From: Actinokineospora alba
GTDB taxonomy: Bacteria > Actinomycetota > Actinomycetes > Mycobacteriales > Pseudonocardiaceae
Assembly (NCBI RefSeq): GCF_004362515.1
Contig: NZ_SNXU01000001.1
Coordinates: 6,076,001 to 6,140,000, forward strand
DNA length: 64,000 nt
Direction of reading: 5' to 3'
Numbering within the stretch: position 1 is the stretch's first letter; each line of letters opens with the position of its first letter. This document shows, piece after piece, positions 8,330 to 17,723 of this stretch. The notes under the pieces were generated by a model. The model was not told where the DNA came from, searched no databases, and saw only the letters and a program-made list of their open reading frames with translations. Position numbers and translations under genes: made by a program.

Positions 8330-11300
8330 TTAATCCCGTTCCACCAAGTGCCCCACGACATCCGGTCCAGGGTGTGCGTGACCGGATCCGTCGCGGCGCG
8401 CGTCGGCCTCCGGCAACTCGACCGCGACCCCGGTCAGGCTCGACCCCGCGGGCCGTGGCCCGACCCAGGCCAGGGCCAGTTCCGTCTCGCCCTTGAGGAA
8501 GCGGTGCGACCGCACACCGCCGGTGGCCCGGCCCTTCGGCGGGTAGACGTCGAACGGGGTGACCTTGACGCTCTGGCCGGTCGAGGTGACCAACTGCGGG
8601 GCGCCGTGCTCGGGGTCGTCGGTGCGAACCGCGCCGAAGAAGACGGCCGAGGCGCCCGCGGCCAGGTTGATGCCCGCCATGCCGCCGCCCTTGAGGCCCT
8701 GCGGCCGCACCAGCGAGGCGGCGTAGCGCAGCAGCGACGAGTCGGAGGAGACGAAGACCAGGCTCTCGGAGCCGTCGGTGAGCCAGGTCGCGCCGACGAT
8801 CTCGTCGCCGTCCTTGAGGCTGATCACCTCGAACTCGTCGGACCGCACGGGCCATTCCGGCGAGCAGACCTTCACCACGCCTTGGCGGGTGCCTATCGCC
8901 AGCCCGGGCGATGTGCCCTCGTCGAGCGGGGCGATGCCGATGACCCGCTCGCCCTTGTCCAGCGACACCAGTTCGCTCGCCGCCATGCCGCCGCTGAGCG
9001 AGACCGTGCCGCTCTGTTCGGGCAGCACCGGCAGCGGGAGCACGTCGGTCTTGACCGCGCGGCCCCGGTTCGTGATCAGCAGGACCTGGCCGCGGGCGGT
9101 CGAGTGGACCACCGCGGCGACCGCGTCGTGCTTGACCCGGCCCTTTCGCCTGCGTGCCTCGGAGGACTCCTCCGACTCGGCGGCGGTGCGGGCCACCAGG
9201 CCGGTGGCCGACAGGATCACCTGGCACGGGTCGTCGGTGACCTCCAGCGGCCCGGCGGGCTTGGACGCGGCCAGGACCTCCTTGAGGTCGCCGTCGATCA
9301 GCGCGGTGCGGCGCTCCTCGGCGAGGTCCTTCGCGACGGCGGCGAGTTCGGTGGAGACGACCTTCCGCAGCACGGCCTCGTCGTCGAGGATCTTCGACAG
9401 CTCGGCGATCTCGGCCCGCAGCTTGTCCTGTTCGGACTCGAGCTCCAGCTTGTCGTAGCGGGTCAGGCGGCGCAGCGGGGTGTCGAGGATGTAGGTCGCC
9501 TGGATGTCGGAGAGCTTGAACTTGTTCATCAGGCCGGTTTTCGCCGCCGACGCGTCGTCGCTGCCGCGGATCAGCTTGATCACCGCGTCGATGTTGAGCA
9601 GCGCGATCAGCAGGCCGTCGACCAGGTGCAGTCGCTCCTCGCGCTTGCGGCGGCGGTAGCGGGTGCGGCGGGTGACGACCTCGTAGCGGTGGCGCAGGAA
9701 CACTTCCAGCAGCGCCTTGAGCCCGAGGGTCTGCGGCTGGCCGTCGACGAGCACCAAGTTGTTGATGCCGAAGGACTGTTCCATCGGGGTGAGCCGGTAG
9801 AGGTCGGCCAGGAGCGCCTGCGGGTTGACCCCGACCTTGCACTCGACCACCAGCCGCGTCCCGTTCTCGCGGTCGGTGAGGTCCTTGACGTCGGCGATCC
9901 CGGTGAGCCGCTTGGACTTGGTGACCTCGTCGGTGATCTTCTCGATGATCTTCTCCGAGCCCACCTGGTAGGGCAGCTCGGTGATCGTGATGGCCTGACG
10001 GCCGCGACTTCCTTCCAGCGGCCCGATCTCCACCTTGGCGCGCATCCGCACCACGCCGCGGCCGGTCTCGTACGCCTTGCGCACCTCGTCGAGACCGAAG
10101 AGCATGCCGCCGGTCGGCAGGTCGGGGCCGGGGATGAACTCCATCAGCTTGTCGAGGGAGGCATCCGGGTGGTTGACCAGCCAGCGCGCGGCGGCCACGA
10201 CCTCACCGAGGTTGTGCGGGATCATGTTGGTGGCCATGCCGACCGCGATGCCGGAAGTGCCGTTCACCAACAGGTTCGGGAACGCGGCGGGCAGAACTGT
10301 GGGCTCCTGCAGGGAACCGTCGTAGTTCGGCCGGAAGTCCACAGTGTCCTCGCCGAGCTCCCCCACGAGAAGCATCGCGGCTTGGGACATGCGGGCCTCG
10401 GTGTACCGGCTGGCGGCCGGCCCGTCGTCGGGGGAACCGAAGTTTCCATGCCCGTCGACCAACGGGGTGTTGAGCGAGAAGTCCTGCGCCATGCGGACCA
10501 TGGCGTCGTAGATCGCCATGTCACCGTGCGGGTGGTACTTGCCCATGCAGTTATGGATGATGAAGCCCTCGACGACGAAGGCGTGCTCATCCGAACCGAC
10601 CTGGATGTCGAACGTCGTGTCCGGCTCAACGGGTTCGACCGACTCGACTTCGAGGAACGAAAGCCCTGACAGGGTGTCAAGCCGAGCCGCGAGCGGCGAG
10701 CCCATCCTCGCGAGCTTGGCAGACCAGCCATCGGCTTCGGCACGCCAGAGTGGGAATGAGCGGTCGGCCAGCGAGTTGCCGTGCCGATCCTTGCCGTAGC
10801 GAACACTCGTGCCGGTCACCGTCGACAGACTGGATCGGAACGACTTGCCGTCGCGACCCTTGAACCATCCGCCACCGAGATGCGCGGCCGTGAACTCTGC
10901 CGCGACCGCCCGCCACGGCAGCCGATCGTTGCCCTGCTTGCCGCCATAGGAGTAGGAGATATCCCTCAGATCGTCGAGCCCGTCCTGCTTGTATCCGATT
11001 CGCACCCAGGGGCGCAGCAACGAGGCCAGCGTGGCCGCATCCCTCCCGGATACGGAAAGACCCATCAAGGAGTCTTTGCCCTCAGTAGGCGGGTTCGCCC
11101 AGCGATGGCCATGAATGCCTAGGTCAGCCAAGATCGAATGGACCTGACGCAGCATTCTGCTGCTCGTGCTGACCAACACGATCTCACGATTGCGCTTGCG
11201 CACATACCCGTCGCCGTCGAAGAAGCCCGCGAGGAACGGCATCCATGCGGACCGATCGGCCAAGACCGACATGGGGACCGACTTCAGCGCACTGAGCGGC

Positions 11301-12115
11301 GTACCAGCCTCCAGCAGACCCTCGTGCCTTGCGAAGGTGACGATGTGCTGGTCGCGGTGCCTCGGGTTCTTGGCTTCCCGCTTGCCACGGGTGACATTGA
11401 GGCCTGCCGAGATCGCCCAGCCGTGCGCCACGTCCAGCGGCTCGGTATCGACCATGTGGATCCGCACGCGGCCGTCCGCGCTCCTCGCTCGGTCGACGGC
11501 GAATCCCTCAGCCGCTACGAGTCCGAGCACGTACGGGTAAACATCGTCGCCGCGCTCATCCGACTCGTGCCTGCCGCTCCCGAATGCGACCGTCCGGCAA
11601 CCGGTGAGGTCGCGCGCCTCGGTCCATCCTGTCGTGAGGTCGTCCGCGACGGTACGGAACCGCTGACCCGGGGTGACCAACATGGTGTGCCCGTTAGACC
11701 AGGTGACCCTGACCAATTCGGAAACGGGGTTCTCGTAGACGGCGGTCACCGGCACTGGGCGGCCTGCGGGATCGAGTACCAGTTCGCCCAGTTCGATGTC
11801 CTCGATGGGACGCAGCCCCTCGGGCGTGGACACCAAAGCGCCGCGGACGAAGCAGTCGCCGACGACACGGGAGGACTTCACGTAGGCGTGGGTCGGGCGA
11901 TAGCCCTGCTCGTTCATCGAGAACAAGATGCGGCGGTGGACCGGCTTGAGGCCGTCGCGCGCGTCGGGGAGGGCACGGGAGTGGATGACCGAGTACGCGT
12001 ACTCCAGGTAGGAGTCCTCGATCTCGACCTTCACCGGGTTGTCGAAGACCTGGGCTCCCGCCCGGTCGAACGCTGCGGGGTCGATCTTCGTCGAAGTGCC
12101 CTTGCGGCGTGCCAT
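8330..12115 (-). CDS. parC: DNA topoisomerase IV-type subunit A with in-frame intein
   Basis: A 1261-codon gene; removal of the intein (residues 88-522) leaves an 826-residue GyrA/ParC-family protein. The N-terminal breakage-reunion domain shows EDSYLEYAYSVIHSRALPD and the catalytic tyrosine context AASRYTEAR, and beta-pinwheel repeats follow. The sequence fits the second actinobacterial type II topoisomerase better than GyrA. Together with ParE, 34 bases upstream on the same strand, it decatenates chromosomes with ATP. The start at 12115 gives MARRKGTSTK. Splicing must occur for function because the intein splits the VVGD/CMGKYHPHGD motif near the active site. It may also be annotated as gyrA-like. 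Confidence 0.93.
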   Translation of the reverse strand: MARRKGTSTKIDPAAFDRAGAQVFDNPVKVEIEDSYLEYAYSVIHSRALPDARDGLKPVHRRILFSMNEQGYRPTHAYVKSSRVVGDCFVRGALVSTPEGLRPIEDIELGELVLDPAGRPVPVTAVYENPVSELVRVTWSNGHTMLVTPGQRFRTVADDLTTGWTEARDLTGCRTVAFGSGRHESDERGDDVYPYVLGLVAAEGFAVDRARSADGRVRIHMVDTEPLDVAHGWAISAGLNVTRGKREAKNPRHRDQHIVTFARHEGLLEAGTPLSALKSVPMSVLADRSAWMPFLAGFFDGDGYVRKRNREIVLVSTSSRMLRQVHSILADLGIHGHRWANPPTEGKDSLMGLSVSGRDAATLASLLRPWVRIGYKQDGLDDLRDISYSYGGKQGNDRLPWRAVAAEFTAAHLGGGWFKGRDGKSFRSSLSTVTGTSVRYGKDRHGNSLADRSFPLWRAEADGWSAKLARMGSPLAARLDTLSGLSFLEVESVEPVEPDTTFDIQVGSDEHAFVVEGFIIHNCMGKYHPHGDMAIYDAMVRMAQDFSLNTPLVDGHGNFGSPDDGPAASRYTEARMSQAAMLLVGELGEDTVDFRPNYDGSLQEPTVLPAAFPNLLVNGTSGIAVGMATNMIPHNLGEVVAAARWLVNHPDASLDKLMEFIPGPDLPTGGMLFGLDEVRKAYETGRGVVRMRAKVEIGPLEGSRGRQAITITELPYQVGSEKIIEKITDEVTKSKRLTGIADVKDLTDRENGTRLVVECKVGVNPQALLADLYRLTPMEQSFGINNLVLVDGQPQTLGLKALLEVFLRHRYEVVTRRTRYRRRKREERLHLVDGLLIALLNIDAVIKLIRGSDDASAAKTGLMNKFKLSDIQATYILDTPLRRLTRYDKLELESEQDKLRAEIAELSKILDDEAVLRKVVSTELAAVAKDLAEERRTALIDGDLKEVLAASKPAGPLEVTDDPCQVILSATGLVARTAAESEESSEARRRKGRVKHDAVAAVVHSTARGQVLLITNRGRAVKTDVLPLPVLPEQSGTVSLSGGMAASELVSLDKGERVIGIAPLDEGTSPGLAIGTRQGVVKVCSPEWPVRSDEFEVISLKDGDEIVGATWLTDGSESLVFVSSDSSLLRYAASLVRPQGLKGGGMAGINLAAGASAVFFGAVRTDDPEHGAPQLVTSTGQSVKVTPFDVYPPKGRATGGVRSHRFLKGETELALAWVGPRPAGSSLTGVAVELPEADARRDGSGHAHPGPDVVGHLVERD
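10550..11854 (-). mobile_element. ParC intein with LAGLIDADG (DOD) homing endonuclease
   Basis: Encodes residues 88-522 of the ParC precursor (435 aa). The first residue is Cys (CFVRGALVSTPEG), the end is FIIHN, and the +1 extein residue is Cys. Two endonuclease motifs are visible, VLGLVAAEGF (196-205) and FLAGFFDGDGYV (294-305), with acidic residues retained. Splicing block B reads TPGQ where TxxH is usual, so the helper His is replaced by Gln. The base composition is a little less GC-rich than the exteins, as expected of an invader. Confidence 0.93.
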
Positions 12116-12149
12116 TGCTCAGTGCTCTCTTTCGTGCGGACTGCTCAAG

Positions 12150-15100
12150 TCACATGTCGATGGCGGACTGGTCGACCCGCGCGGCCGACTCGACGAGCCA
12201 GTTGCGCCGGGGTTCGACCTTCTCGCCCATCAGCAGTTCGAGGGCGGCCTCGGCGGCTTCGGCGTCGTCGAGGGTGATGCGGCGGACCGAGCGGGTGGCC
12301 GGGTTCATCGTGGTGTCCCACAGTTCGTCGGCGTCCATCTCGCCGAGGCCCTTGAAGCGGGGCACTGGGGTGACGATCGACTTGCCCGCCTTCTCCAGCC
12401 GCGCGACGGTGGTCTCCATCTCGCGCTGGCTGAAGGTGAAGTGGGTCTCGGGGTTGCGGCCCTTGGTGGTGATCTTGTGCAGCGGCGGCATGGCGGCGTA
12501 GAGCCTGCCGTCCTCGATCACCGGGCGCATGTACTTGGCGAACAGGGTGATCAGCAGCGTCCGGATGTGCGACCCGTCGACGTCGGCGTCGGCCATCAGG
12601 ATGACACGGCCGTAGCGCACGGTGGACAGGTCGAACGTGCGGCCGGTCCCGGCGCCGAGAACCTGCACGATGGAGGCGATCTCGACGTTGCGCAGGGTGT
12701 CGGCGAGGCTGGCCTTCTGCACGTTGAGAATCTTGCCCCGCAACGGAAGCAGCGCTTGATACTCCGACACCCGGGCCATTCGCGCGCTGTTGTGGACGAA
12801 GACGCCCGCTTCGAGCGCGAAGTTGTGGTAGCCCTCGACGGTGAGGTCGTAGACGTCGGCGGTCTCGGTCAGCGGCTCGACCGACACGACCTTGTGATTG
12901 ACAAGTGAAGCGGCTTCGCGCAAGCGCTGGAAGTCGCCTTCATAGCACTGGAGCAGACGGTCGAAGCGCAGACCTGTGCGTGCGGTGCCGAGTCGAGTGG
13001 TCTCGTACGCCTCAGCCAGCTCCGTGTCGGACAGCGACTCCATCAGCGGTGCGAGACGCCGAAGAGCGGCCAGCCTGCGGCCGTCGTTCTGTTTGGCGAC
13101 GCGCTCCGCTCGGGGAACCGTCTCCACGTACCGCGCGCGGCCCGCCTGAGCGGCGGCCAAATGCCCGTTGGACGGGTCGCTCAGCCGCGCTCGCATCCGA
13201 ACCGAATGACGCTCGCCGAACTCGGGATTCTGCCGGTGCCACGTGATCACCGCGGCCCGCTGGCGTTCCCGCTCCGCGGGGTCGGCGAACTGCTGGATGG
13301 TGAGCTTCGACCGCCACGCCAGCAGTTCCTCGTCCTGCCACTGCGCCTTCGACCGGGCGCTCCACTCCGCTCGACGCGCGGGGTCGGCGAAGAAGGCGCG
13401 CACGCGGGCAGCGGCCGCCAAGCGGTGCTCGGGATGTGCCCAGTACTCCGCCTGCAGTTCCCGCATCCGTTCTGCGTAGGCCGCCCGTTCGGCGTCGTCG
13501 AGAGAGGCGTACCAATCCTGGAAGCCCTGCTCGATGCGCTCGCGGAAATCGGGATCGGAGTTCAACGCGGCGAGACGGTTCAAGCATGCCTCGCGGAAAC
13601 CGGGGTCCTTCCACTGCGCGGACAACATCGCGGACTTGAACTCGAGTCCACCCTTGTCCAGCCAGGCTCGATACCCGGCGTGGACGTGCTCGCCCATCAT
13701 CGAGGCGTGCAGCGCCGAGTGGTCCTCCCACGTCATCCGCCGCAGGTTGCGTGGGTCGTTGTTGCGCTTGTCCACGTCTATGTGGTGGCGCACGTTGCCG
13801 TTGTCCGTGCTGTCGGCGCCATGCCGCAGGTTGTACGCGTCCGCGAGATAGTGGGTGTAGACCCATTCCTCCCGGTCGTTCATCCAGACTTTCTCGTAAC
13901 CGTCCAGCTTGTCACCGGCAGACTTCGCTGAGAGAGACCGATAGAGCGGCATCAGTGAGTCGTCCGGCCGCAATGCGTCCGCGCGCCGGTATGAACCGTC
14001 GCGGAGGCGGAAGCGATGATCCGGCGTGCATCGGACGGATTCGCCGTTGTCCAGGGTCACCCGAACCAGCGGGGCACCACGTTTGGTGAGTCGGGGCTCA
14101 ACCAAGGGCGCCACCACAACCCGGCCCGCCTTGTTCGTGGTGTAGCCGAAGTGCGTGACCCCGTTGGCCCAGTCGGCAGCCAGGTCCTCGAAGGACATGG
14201 TCCGCCCGGACGCCAGCGCGACCATCGTGTCGCCGGTGAAGCAACCCAACGCGCTGTCGCCCTCGACGAGGAACAGCTCGCTGCGGGCGACACCCGTTGC
14301 GCGGCAGTCGACCAGTTTCGGCGGCATCGCCGCGCCCTCGAGCGCTGTCTTGCGGCGTGCGGCGTCCTTCTGCTGCTTCTGCGCGACCCGCACACGACCG
14401 GCGTCGACGATCTTCTGCAGGACGACCTTGGCCTCGGACTTCGTCTTGCGGTCGTCGATCCACGCCTTGAGGTGGCGCTCGACGACCCCGCCGATCACCT
14501 TGGTGATGCCCGCGGTGGACAGCTCGTCCTTGGTCTGCGAGGTGAACTGCGGCTCCGGGATGCGCACATGGACGACCGCTGTCATGCCTTCGAGCACGTC
14601 GTCGAGTGTCGGGAGGTCTTCCTTGGGCTTGAGCAGGCCGCGGGTGCGGGAGATGGCGTCCTGCAGCGCTTTCACCGCCGCGCGCTCGAAGCCCTTGCGG
14701 TGGGTGCCGCCGTGCATGTTGCGGATGGTGTTGGTGAAGCACTCGACGGTGCGCTCGTAGCCGGTGCCCCAGCGCAGCGCGACCTCGACCTCGGCCTTTC
14801 GCTCCACTTTGGACCGCATGACGCCGTTCTCGTCGGCCGCGTTCTCCAGGTAGGTGCCCTCGCCGAGGATCAGCAGGGTGCCCGAGACGGCGCGCTCGCT
14901 CGACGGGGCGAGGAAGTCGACCATGTCCGTCAGGCCGTTGGGGTAGTGGAACGACTCCTCGGAGATCGCGTCCTCGATGGCCGTGCGCAGCACGTACTTC
15001 ACGCCGGGGACGAGGAACGCGGTGTTGCGCAGCTTGGCCCGCACCGCCTCCACGTCCAGCGCGGCGGCGTTCTCGAAGTAGCGCGCGTCATACCAGTAGC

Positions 15101-15656
15101 GGATCGAGGTCCCCGTGGCCTCGCCACGCTTCATCTTGCCGACGATGTTGAGGCCGGACTGGCGGGTGAACTTCGCCTTGGGGCCCGGCCCGTCGAACAC
15201 CCCGGGCACGCCGTGGGCGAAGGACATCTGGTGGACCTTGCCCTCGCGCTTGACCGTGATGTCGAAGCGGTGCGACAGGGCGTTGACCGCGGACGCGCCG
15301 ACGCCGTGCAGGCCGCCGGAGGTCTTGTAGCCGGAGCCGCCGAACTTGCCGCCCGCGTGCAGCCGGGTGAGCACCAGCTCGACACCGGAGAGGCCCGACT
15401 TGGCGTGCACCCCGGTCGGGATGCCGCGGCCGTCGTCGTCGACCTGGACGCTGCCGTCGGCGTGCAGGGTCACCGTGACCTTCGACGCGTGACCGGCGAC
15501 ACCCTCGTCGGTGGAGTTGTCGACGATCTCGCTGAACAGGTGGTTGATGCCCCGGCTGTCGGTGGAGCCGATGTACATGCCGGGCCGCTTGCGGACCGCC
15601 TCCAGACCCTCCAGATGGGTCAGGTCGTCGGCCCCATAGAGGGTCTCGGCTGTCAC
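12150..15656 (-). CDS. parE: DNA topoisomerase IV-type subunit B with in-frame intein
   Basis: A 1168-codon gene; without the intein (residues 472-956) the protein is 683 residues, normal for ParE. The GHKL ATPase shows EIVDNSTDE, DDGRGIP and the TSGGLHGVGASAVNALS lid; the TOPRIM part holds LVEGDSALG and, after the intein, ADADVDGSHIRTLL. It forms the ATPase half of topoisomerase IV with ParC downstream. The intein sits inside the metal-binding EGDSALG/S motif, so an unspliced product cannot work. Divergent from the LPMO gene, with 264 bases between them. Confidence 0.94.
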   Translation of the reverse strand: MTAETLYGADDLTHLEGLEAVRKRPGMYIGSTDSRGINHLFSEIVDNSTDEGVAGHASKVTVTLHADGSVQVDDDGRGIPTGVHAKSGLSGVELVLTRLHAGGKFGGSGYKTSGGLHGVGASAVNALSHRFDITVKREGKVHQMSFAHGVPGVFDGPGPKAKFTRQSGLNIVGKMKRGEATGTSIRYWYDARYFENAAALDVEAVRAKLRNTAFLVPGVKYVLRTAIEDAISEESFHYPNGLTDMVDFLAPSSERAVSGTLLILGEGTYLENAADENGVMRSKVERKAEVEVALRWGTGYERTVECFTNTIRNMHGGTHRKGFERAAVKALQDAISRTRGLLKPKEDLPTLDDVLEGMTAVVHVRIPEPQFTSQTKDELSTAGITKVIGGVVERHLKAWIDDRKTKSEAKVVLQKIVDAGRVRVAQKQQKDAARRKTALEGAAMPPKLVDCRATGVARSELFLVEGDSALGCFTGDTMVALASGRTMSFEDLAADWANGVTHFGYTTNKAGRVVVAPLVEPRLTKRGAPLVRVTLDNGESVRCTPDHRFRLRDGSYRRADALRPDDSLMPLYRSLSAKSAGDKLDGYEKVWMNDREEWVYTHYLADAYNLRHGADSTDNGNVRHHIDVDKRNNDPRNLRRMTWEDHSALHASMMGEHVHAGYRAWLDKGGLEFKSAMLSAQWKDPGFREACLNRLAALNSDPDFRERIEQGFQDWYASLDDAERAAYAERMRELQAEYWAHPEHRLAAAARVRAFFADPARRAEWSARSKAQWQDEELLAWRSKLTIQQFADPAERERQRAAVITWHRQNPEFGERHSVRMRARLSDPSNGHLAAAQAGRARYVETVPRAERVAKQNDGRRLAALRRLAPLMESLSDTELAEAYETTRLGTARTGLRFDRLLQCYEGDFQRLREAASLVNHKVVSVEPLTETADVYDLTVEGYHNFALEAGVFVHNSARMARVSEYQALLPLRGKILNVQKASLADTLRNVEIASIVQVLGAGTGRTFDLSTVRYGRVILMADADVDGSHIRTLLITLFAKYMRPVIEDGRLYAAMPPLHKITTKGRNPETHFTFSQREMETTVARLEKAGKSIVTPVPRFKGLGEMDADELWDTTMNPATRSVRRITLDDAEAAEAALELLMGEKVEPRRNWLVESAARVDQSAIDM
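12789..14243 (-). mobile_element. ParE intein with HNH-type homing endonuclease
   Basis: Encodes residues 472-956 of the ParE precursor (485 aa). It starts CFTGDTMVAL, has a canonical block B (CTPDHRF), a block F (VYDLTVEGYHNF) and ends FVHN before Ser +1. The insert carries an HNH-like segment (VRHHIDVDKRNNDPRNLRR, about residues 622-640) followed by several helical repeats rich in DP..R and W residues. These resemble DNA-binding modules of HNH homing enzymes. It is a different endonuclease class from the ParC intein, so the two invasions are independent. Confidence 0.92.
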
Positions 15657-15825
15657 TGGCTCGCTCTCCCGGCTTCGTCTATCGCTCGAACAGGTGTCCC
15701 AAGGTACCGGAGGCCGTCCCCGCCCTTGGGCAACCTGGCCGTACCGATCCGATCCGAGTACGCGCGGTAACTCTGTGAAATTCCCGCCCCACCCGCGGAT
15801 CTTGACGCCATCCGGACCCCGACTT

Positions 15826-15839
15826 ATGGTCTAGACCAT
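15826..15839. promoter_or_regulatory. DasR-responsive element-like palindrome upstream of LPMO
   Basis: ATGGTCTAGACCAT is a perfect 14-bp palindrome containing the TGGTCTAGACCA core of streptomycete dre sites, where the N-acetylglucosamine-responsive regulator DasR binds. It lies 81 bases before the LPMO start, the kind of chitin gene DasR controls. No DasR gene is in the window; the GntR protein at 6926 is a relative but not obviously DasR. Confidence 0.8.
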
Positions 15840-15920
15840 CCGAGCACCCTTGAGGCAGCAGGCGTCCCACTGCTCCCGCACCGTGCCCCGCGGCACGGAA
15901 TCGCCGCTGTGGAGGACCCT

Positions 15921-16673
15921 GTGAAACGTCGATTCGCCCTGGCCGCCGGAGCCGCTCTCGCCCCGCTCCTGCTCGTCGTCATCCCAGCCACCCCGGCTCT
16001 CGCCCACGGCTACGTGTCGTCCCCCGCCAGCAGGCAGGCCATGTGCGCGCAGGGGAAGGTGCCCGACTGCGGCCCCATCGTCTGGGAGCCGCAGAGCGTC
16101 GAAGGACCCAAGGGGCAGCGCAACTGCCACGCCGGGCTGAGCCAGTTCGCCCAGCTCAACGACGACTCGCGCCCCTGGCCCACCACATCGGTCAGCGGCC
16201 GGGTCACGTTCAACTGGGTGATCACCGCCCGGCACTCCACCCGCGACTGGGAGTACTACATCGGCAACACCCGGGTCGCGTACTTCAACAGCGGCGGCGC
16301 CCAGCCTGGGGCGACGGTGAGTCACCAGGTCGACCTCAGCGGGTTCTCCGGCAGGCAGAAGCTCCTGGCGATCTGGAACATCGCGGACACCCCGATGGCC
16401 TTCTACTCGTGCGTCGACCTGCAGATCGGCGGCGGCACCACGCCACCGACCACCACGCCACCGACCACGACTCCGCCGACCACCACTCCCCCGACGACGA
16501 CCAAGCCGCCGACCACGACCCCGCCGTCGAGCGGGACCTGGACTCCCGGGACGGCGTACGCGACCGGGGCGGTGGTGACCTACAACGGCGCCTCCTACAC
16601 CTGCAGGCAGGCCCACACGGCGCTGTCGGGCTGGGAACCCGACGTCACCCCCGCGCTCTGGCTGCGGAGCTGA
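15921..16673 (+). CDS. Secreted lytic polysaccharide monooxygenase (AA10) with CBM5/12
   Basis: A 250-residue exported protein. A signal peptide (residues 1-28, ending ATPALA) is cleaved before His29, giving the N-terminal histidine brace HGYVSSP that binds copper. The AA10 core (29-175) has the second histidine in TARHSTRDW. A Thr-Pro linker (TTPPTTTPP repeats) leads to a roughly 45-residue C-terminal domain like CBM5/12 chitin-binding modules. The enzyme oxidatively cleaves crystalline chitin or cellulose; the dre-like operator upstream favours chitin. The start is GTG 15921, with GGAGGA just upstream; an in-frame GTG at 15909 would overlap that site. Confidence 0.93.
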   Translation: MKRRFALAAGAALAPLLLVVIPATPALAHGYVSSPASRQAMCAQGKVPDCGPIVWEPQSVEGPKGQRNCHAGLSQFAQLNDDSRPWPTTSVSGRVTFNWVITARHSTRDWEYYIGNTRVAYFNSGGAQPGATVSHQVDLSGFSGRQKLLAIWNIADTPMAFYSCVDLQIGGGTTPPTTTPPTTTPPTTTPPTTTKPPTTTPPSSGTWTPGTAYATGAVVTYNGASYTCRQAHTALSGWEPDVTPALWLRS

Positions 16674-16675
16674 CC

Positions 16676-17245
16676 GTGGCGCGCCGCATCCTGGTCGCCC
16701 TCACGGCCCTAGCCGCCCTCGCCGGGTGCGGCGCGCCCGCCTCAGCCCCGACGCTCGCCCCGGTGCCGGGCGTGGAGTTCAACGACACCGATGTGATGTA
16801 CCTGCAGATGTCGATCGCCCACCACCGCCAGGGCATCGACCTGGTCCGACTCGCCGCGGGACGCCCGGTGCGGGCCCAGGTGGGCGAGTTGGCCAGGGCG
16901 ATCGAGCTGACCCAGGCCGAGGAGGTCGAGTCGATGACCAGGTGGCTCACGGAGTGGGGCAAGCCCGCCGACGCCGACCCGGACCCGGGCGCGCACGAGG
17001 CGCACGGCGGGCTGCCGGTGACCGCCCCCGACACCATCGAGAACCTCAGGACCACCACCGACGGCGAGTTCGAACGCCGCTTCGTCACCGTGCTGACGGG
17101 GCATCAGCACGGTGCGGTGGAAATGGCCCGCGCGGAGCTGGCGGGCGGTGTCAGCCACTCCGCGCGGGCGCTCGCCGACCGGGTCGTCCGGTCCCGCAAG
17201 GGTCAGATCGAGCAGCTGCTCACCCTGACCGGGCAACCCGGCTAG
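16676..17245 (+). CDS. DUF305 family lipoprotein
   Basis: A 189-residue protein starting at GTG 16676, two bases after the LPMO stop. A signal sequence ends in a lipobox (ALAALAGC), predicting an outer-face lipoprotein. The mature part has the DUF305 pattern: paired helices with MSIAHHRQGIDL and, later, TGHQHGAVEMA, whose His and Met residues could bind metal. Co-transcription with a copper-dependent LPMO suggests a possible link to copper supply, but this is inference. DUF305 function is generally unknown. Confidence 0.85.
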   Translation: MARRILVALTALAALAGCGAPASAPTLAPVPGVEFNDTDVMYLQMSIAHHRQGIDLVRLAAGRPVRAQVGELARAIELTQAEEVESMTRWLTEWGKPADADPDPGAHEAHGGLPVTAPDTIENLRTTTDGEFERRFVTVLTGHQHGAVEMARAELAGGVSHSARALADRVVRSRKGQIEQLLTLTGQPG

Positions 17246-17279
17246 CCCGACAAGTCCTCAGTGGATATATGCCAAGACG

Positions 17280-17630
17280 CTAGTCGGCTCGCCGGAATCC
17301 GTACGCGCGTTCTACTTTTGAGATCCTCAGCTCGAAGCCGGAGTACCACTCGGCGCGGCCGCGCGCGCGTGCGGCGGCGTGCTCGGCGTTGTCGCGCCAG
17401 GTCTTGATGGCGGCCTCGTCGGTGAAGTAGGCCACGGTGATGCCCAGGCCGTCCGCGCCGCGCGCGCTCTCGTGGCCCAGGTAGCCGGGGCTGTCGGCGA
17501 CCAGCTTCGCCATCAGCGCGGCGGTCTCGTAGTAGCCGTCGTGGTCCGGCCGCAGGACCGAGGTGAAGACCACGGCATAGTAGGGCGGTTCGGGAGTGCT
17601 TGCGATGTCCCCAGTGTCCATGTCCGACAT
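17280..17630 (-). CDS. Antibiotic biosynthesis monooxygenase (ABM)-fold protein
   Basis: A 116-residue ferredoxin-like-fold protein. YYAVVFTSV begins the first strand, the helix contains YYETAALMAKLVADSPGYLGHES, and ITVAYFTDEAAIKTW closes the domain. ABM proteins act as cofactor-free monooxygenases, dimeric catabolic enzymes or heme-degrading proteins; residues here do not decide. It stands alone, convergent with the DUF305 gene (34 bases) and divergent from the FtsK cassette. An inner ATG at 17621 is an alternative start. Confidence 0.75.
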   Translation of the reverse strand: MSDMDTGDIASTPEPPYYAVVFTSVLRPDHDGYYETAALMAKLVADSPGYLGHESARGADGLGITVAYFTDEAAIKTWRDNAEHAAARARGRAEWYSGFELRISKVERAYGFRRAD

Positions 17631-17723
17631 TCAACCAGCGTTCACCCGGTGCGGTCCCACGATCGGTCAGAGGTGTGCACCCGGTGCGCCGCTTGGAGAT
17701 CATCAGCACTAATCTTCGACGGC

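Noticed and set aside
8330..15656. Naming the topoisomerase genes gyrA/gyrB
   Set aside because: Extein sequences (EDSYLEYAYSVIHSRALPD start; EGDSALGSARMARVSEYQALLPLRG split by the intein) fit the second actinobacterial ParC/ParE pair better.
16440..16530. Short tandem repeats that could suggest a CRISPR or minisatellite
   Set aside because: They encode the Thr/Pro linker of the LPMO and are in-frame codon repeats.
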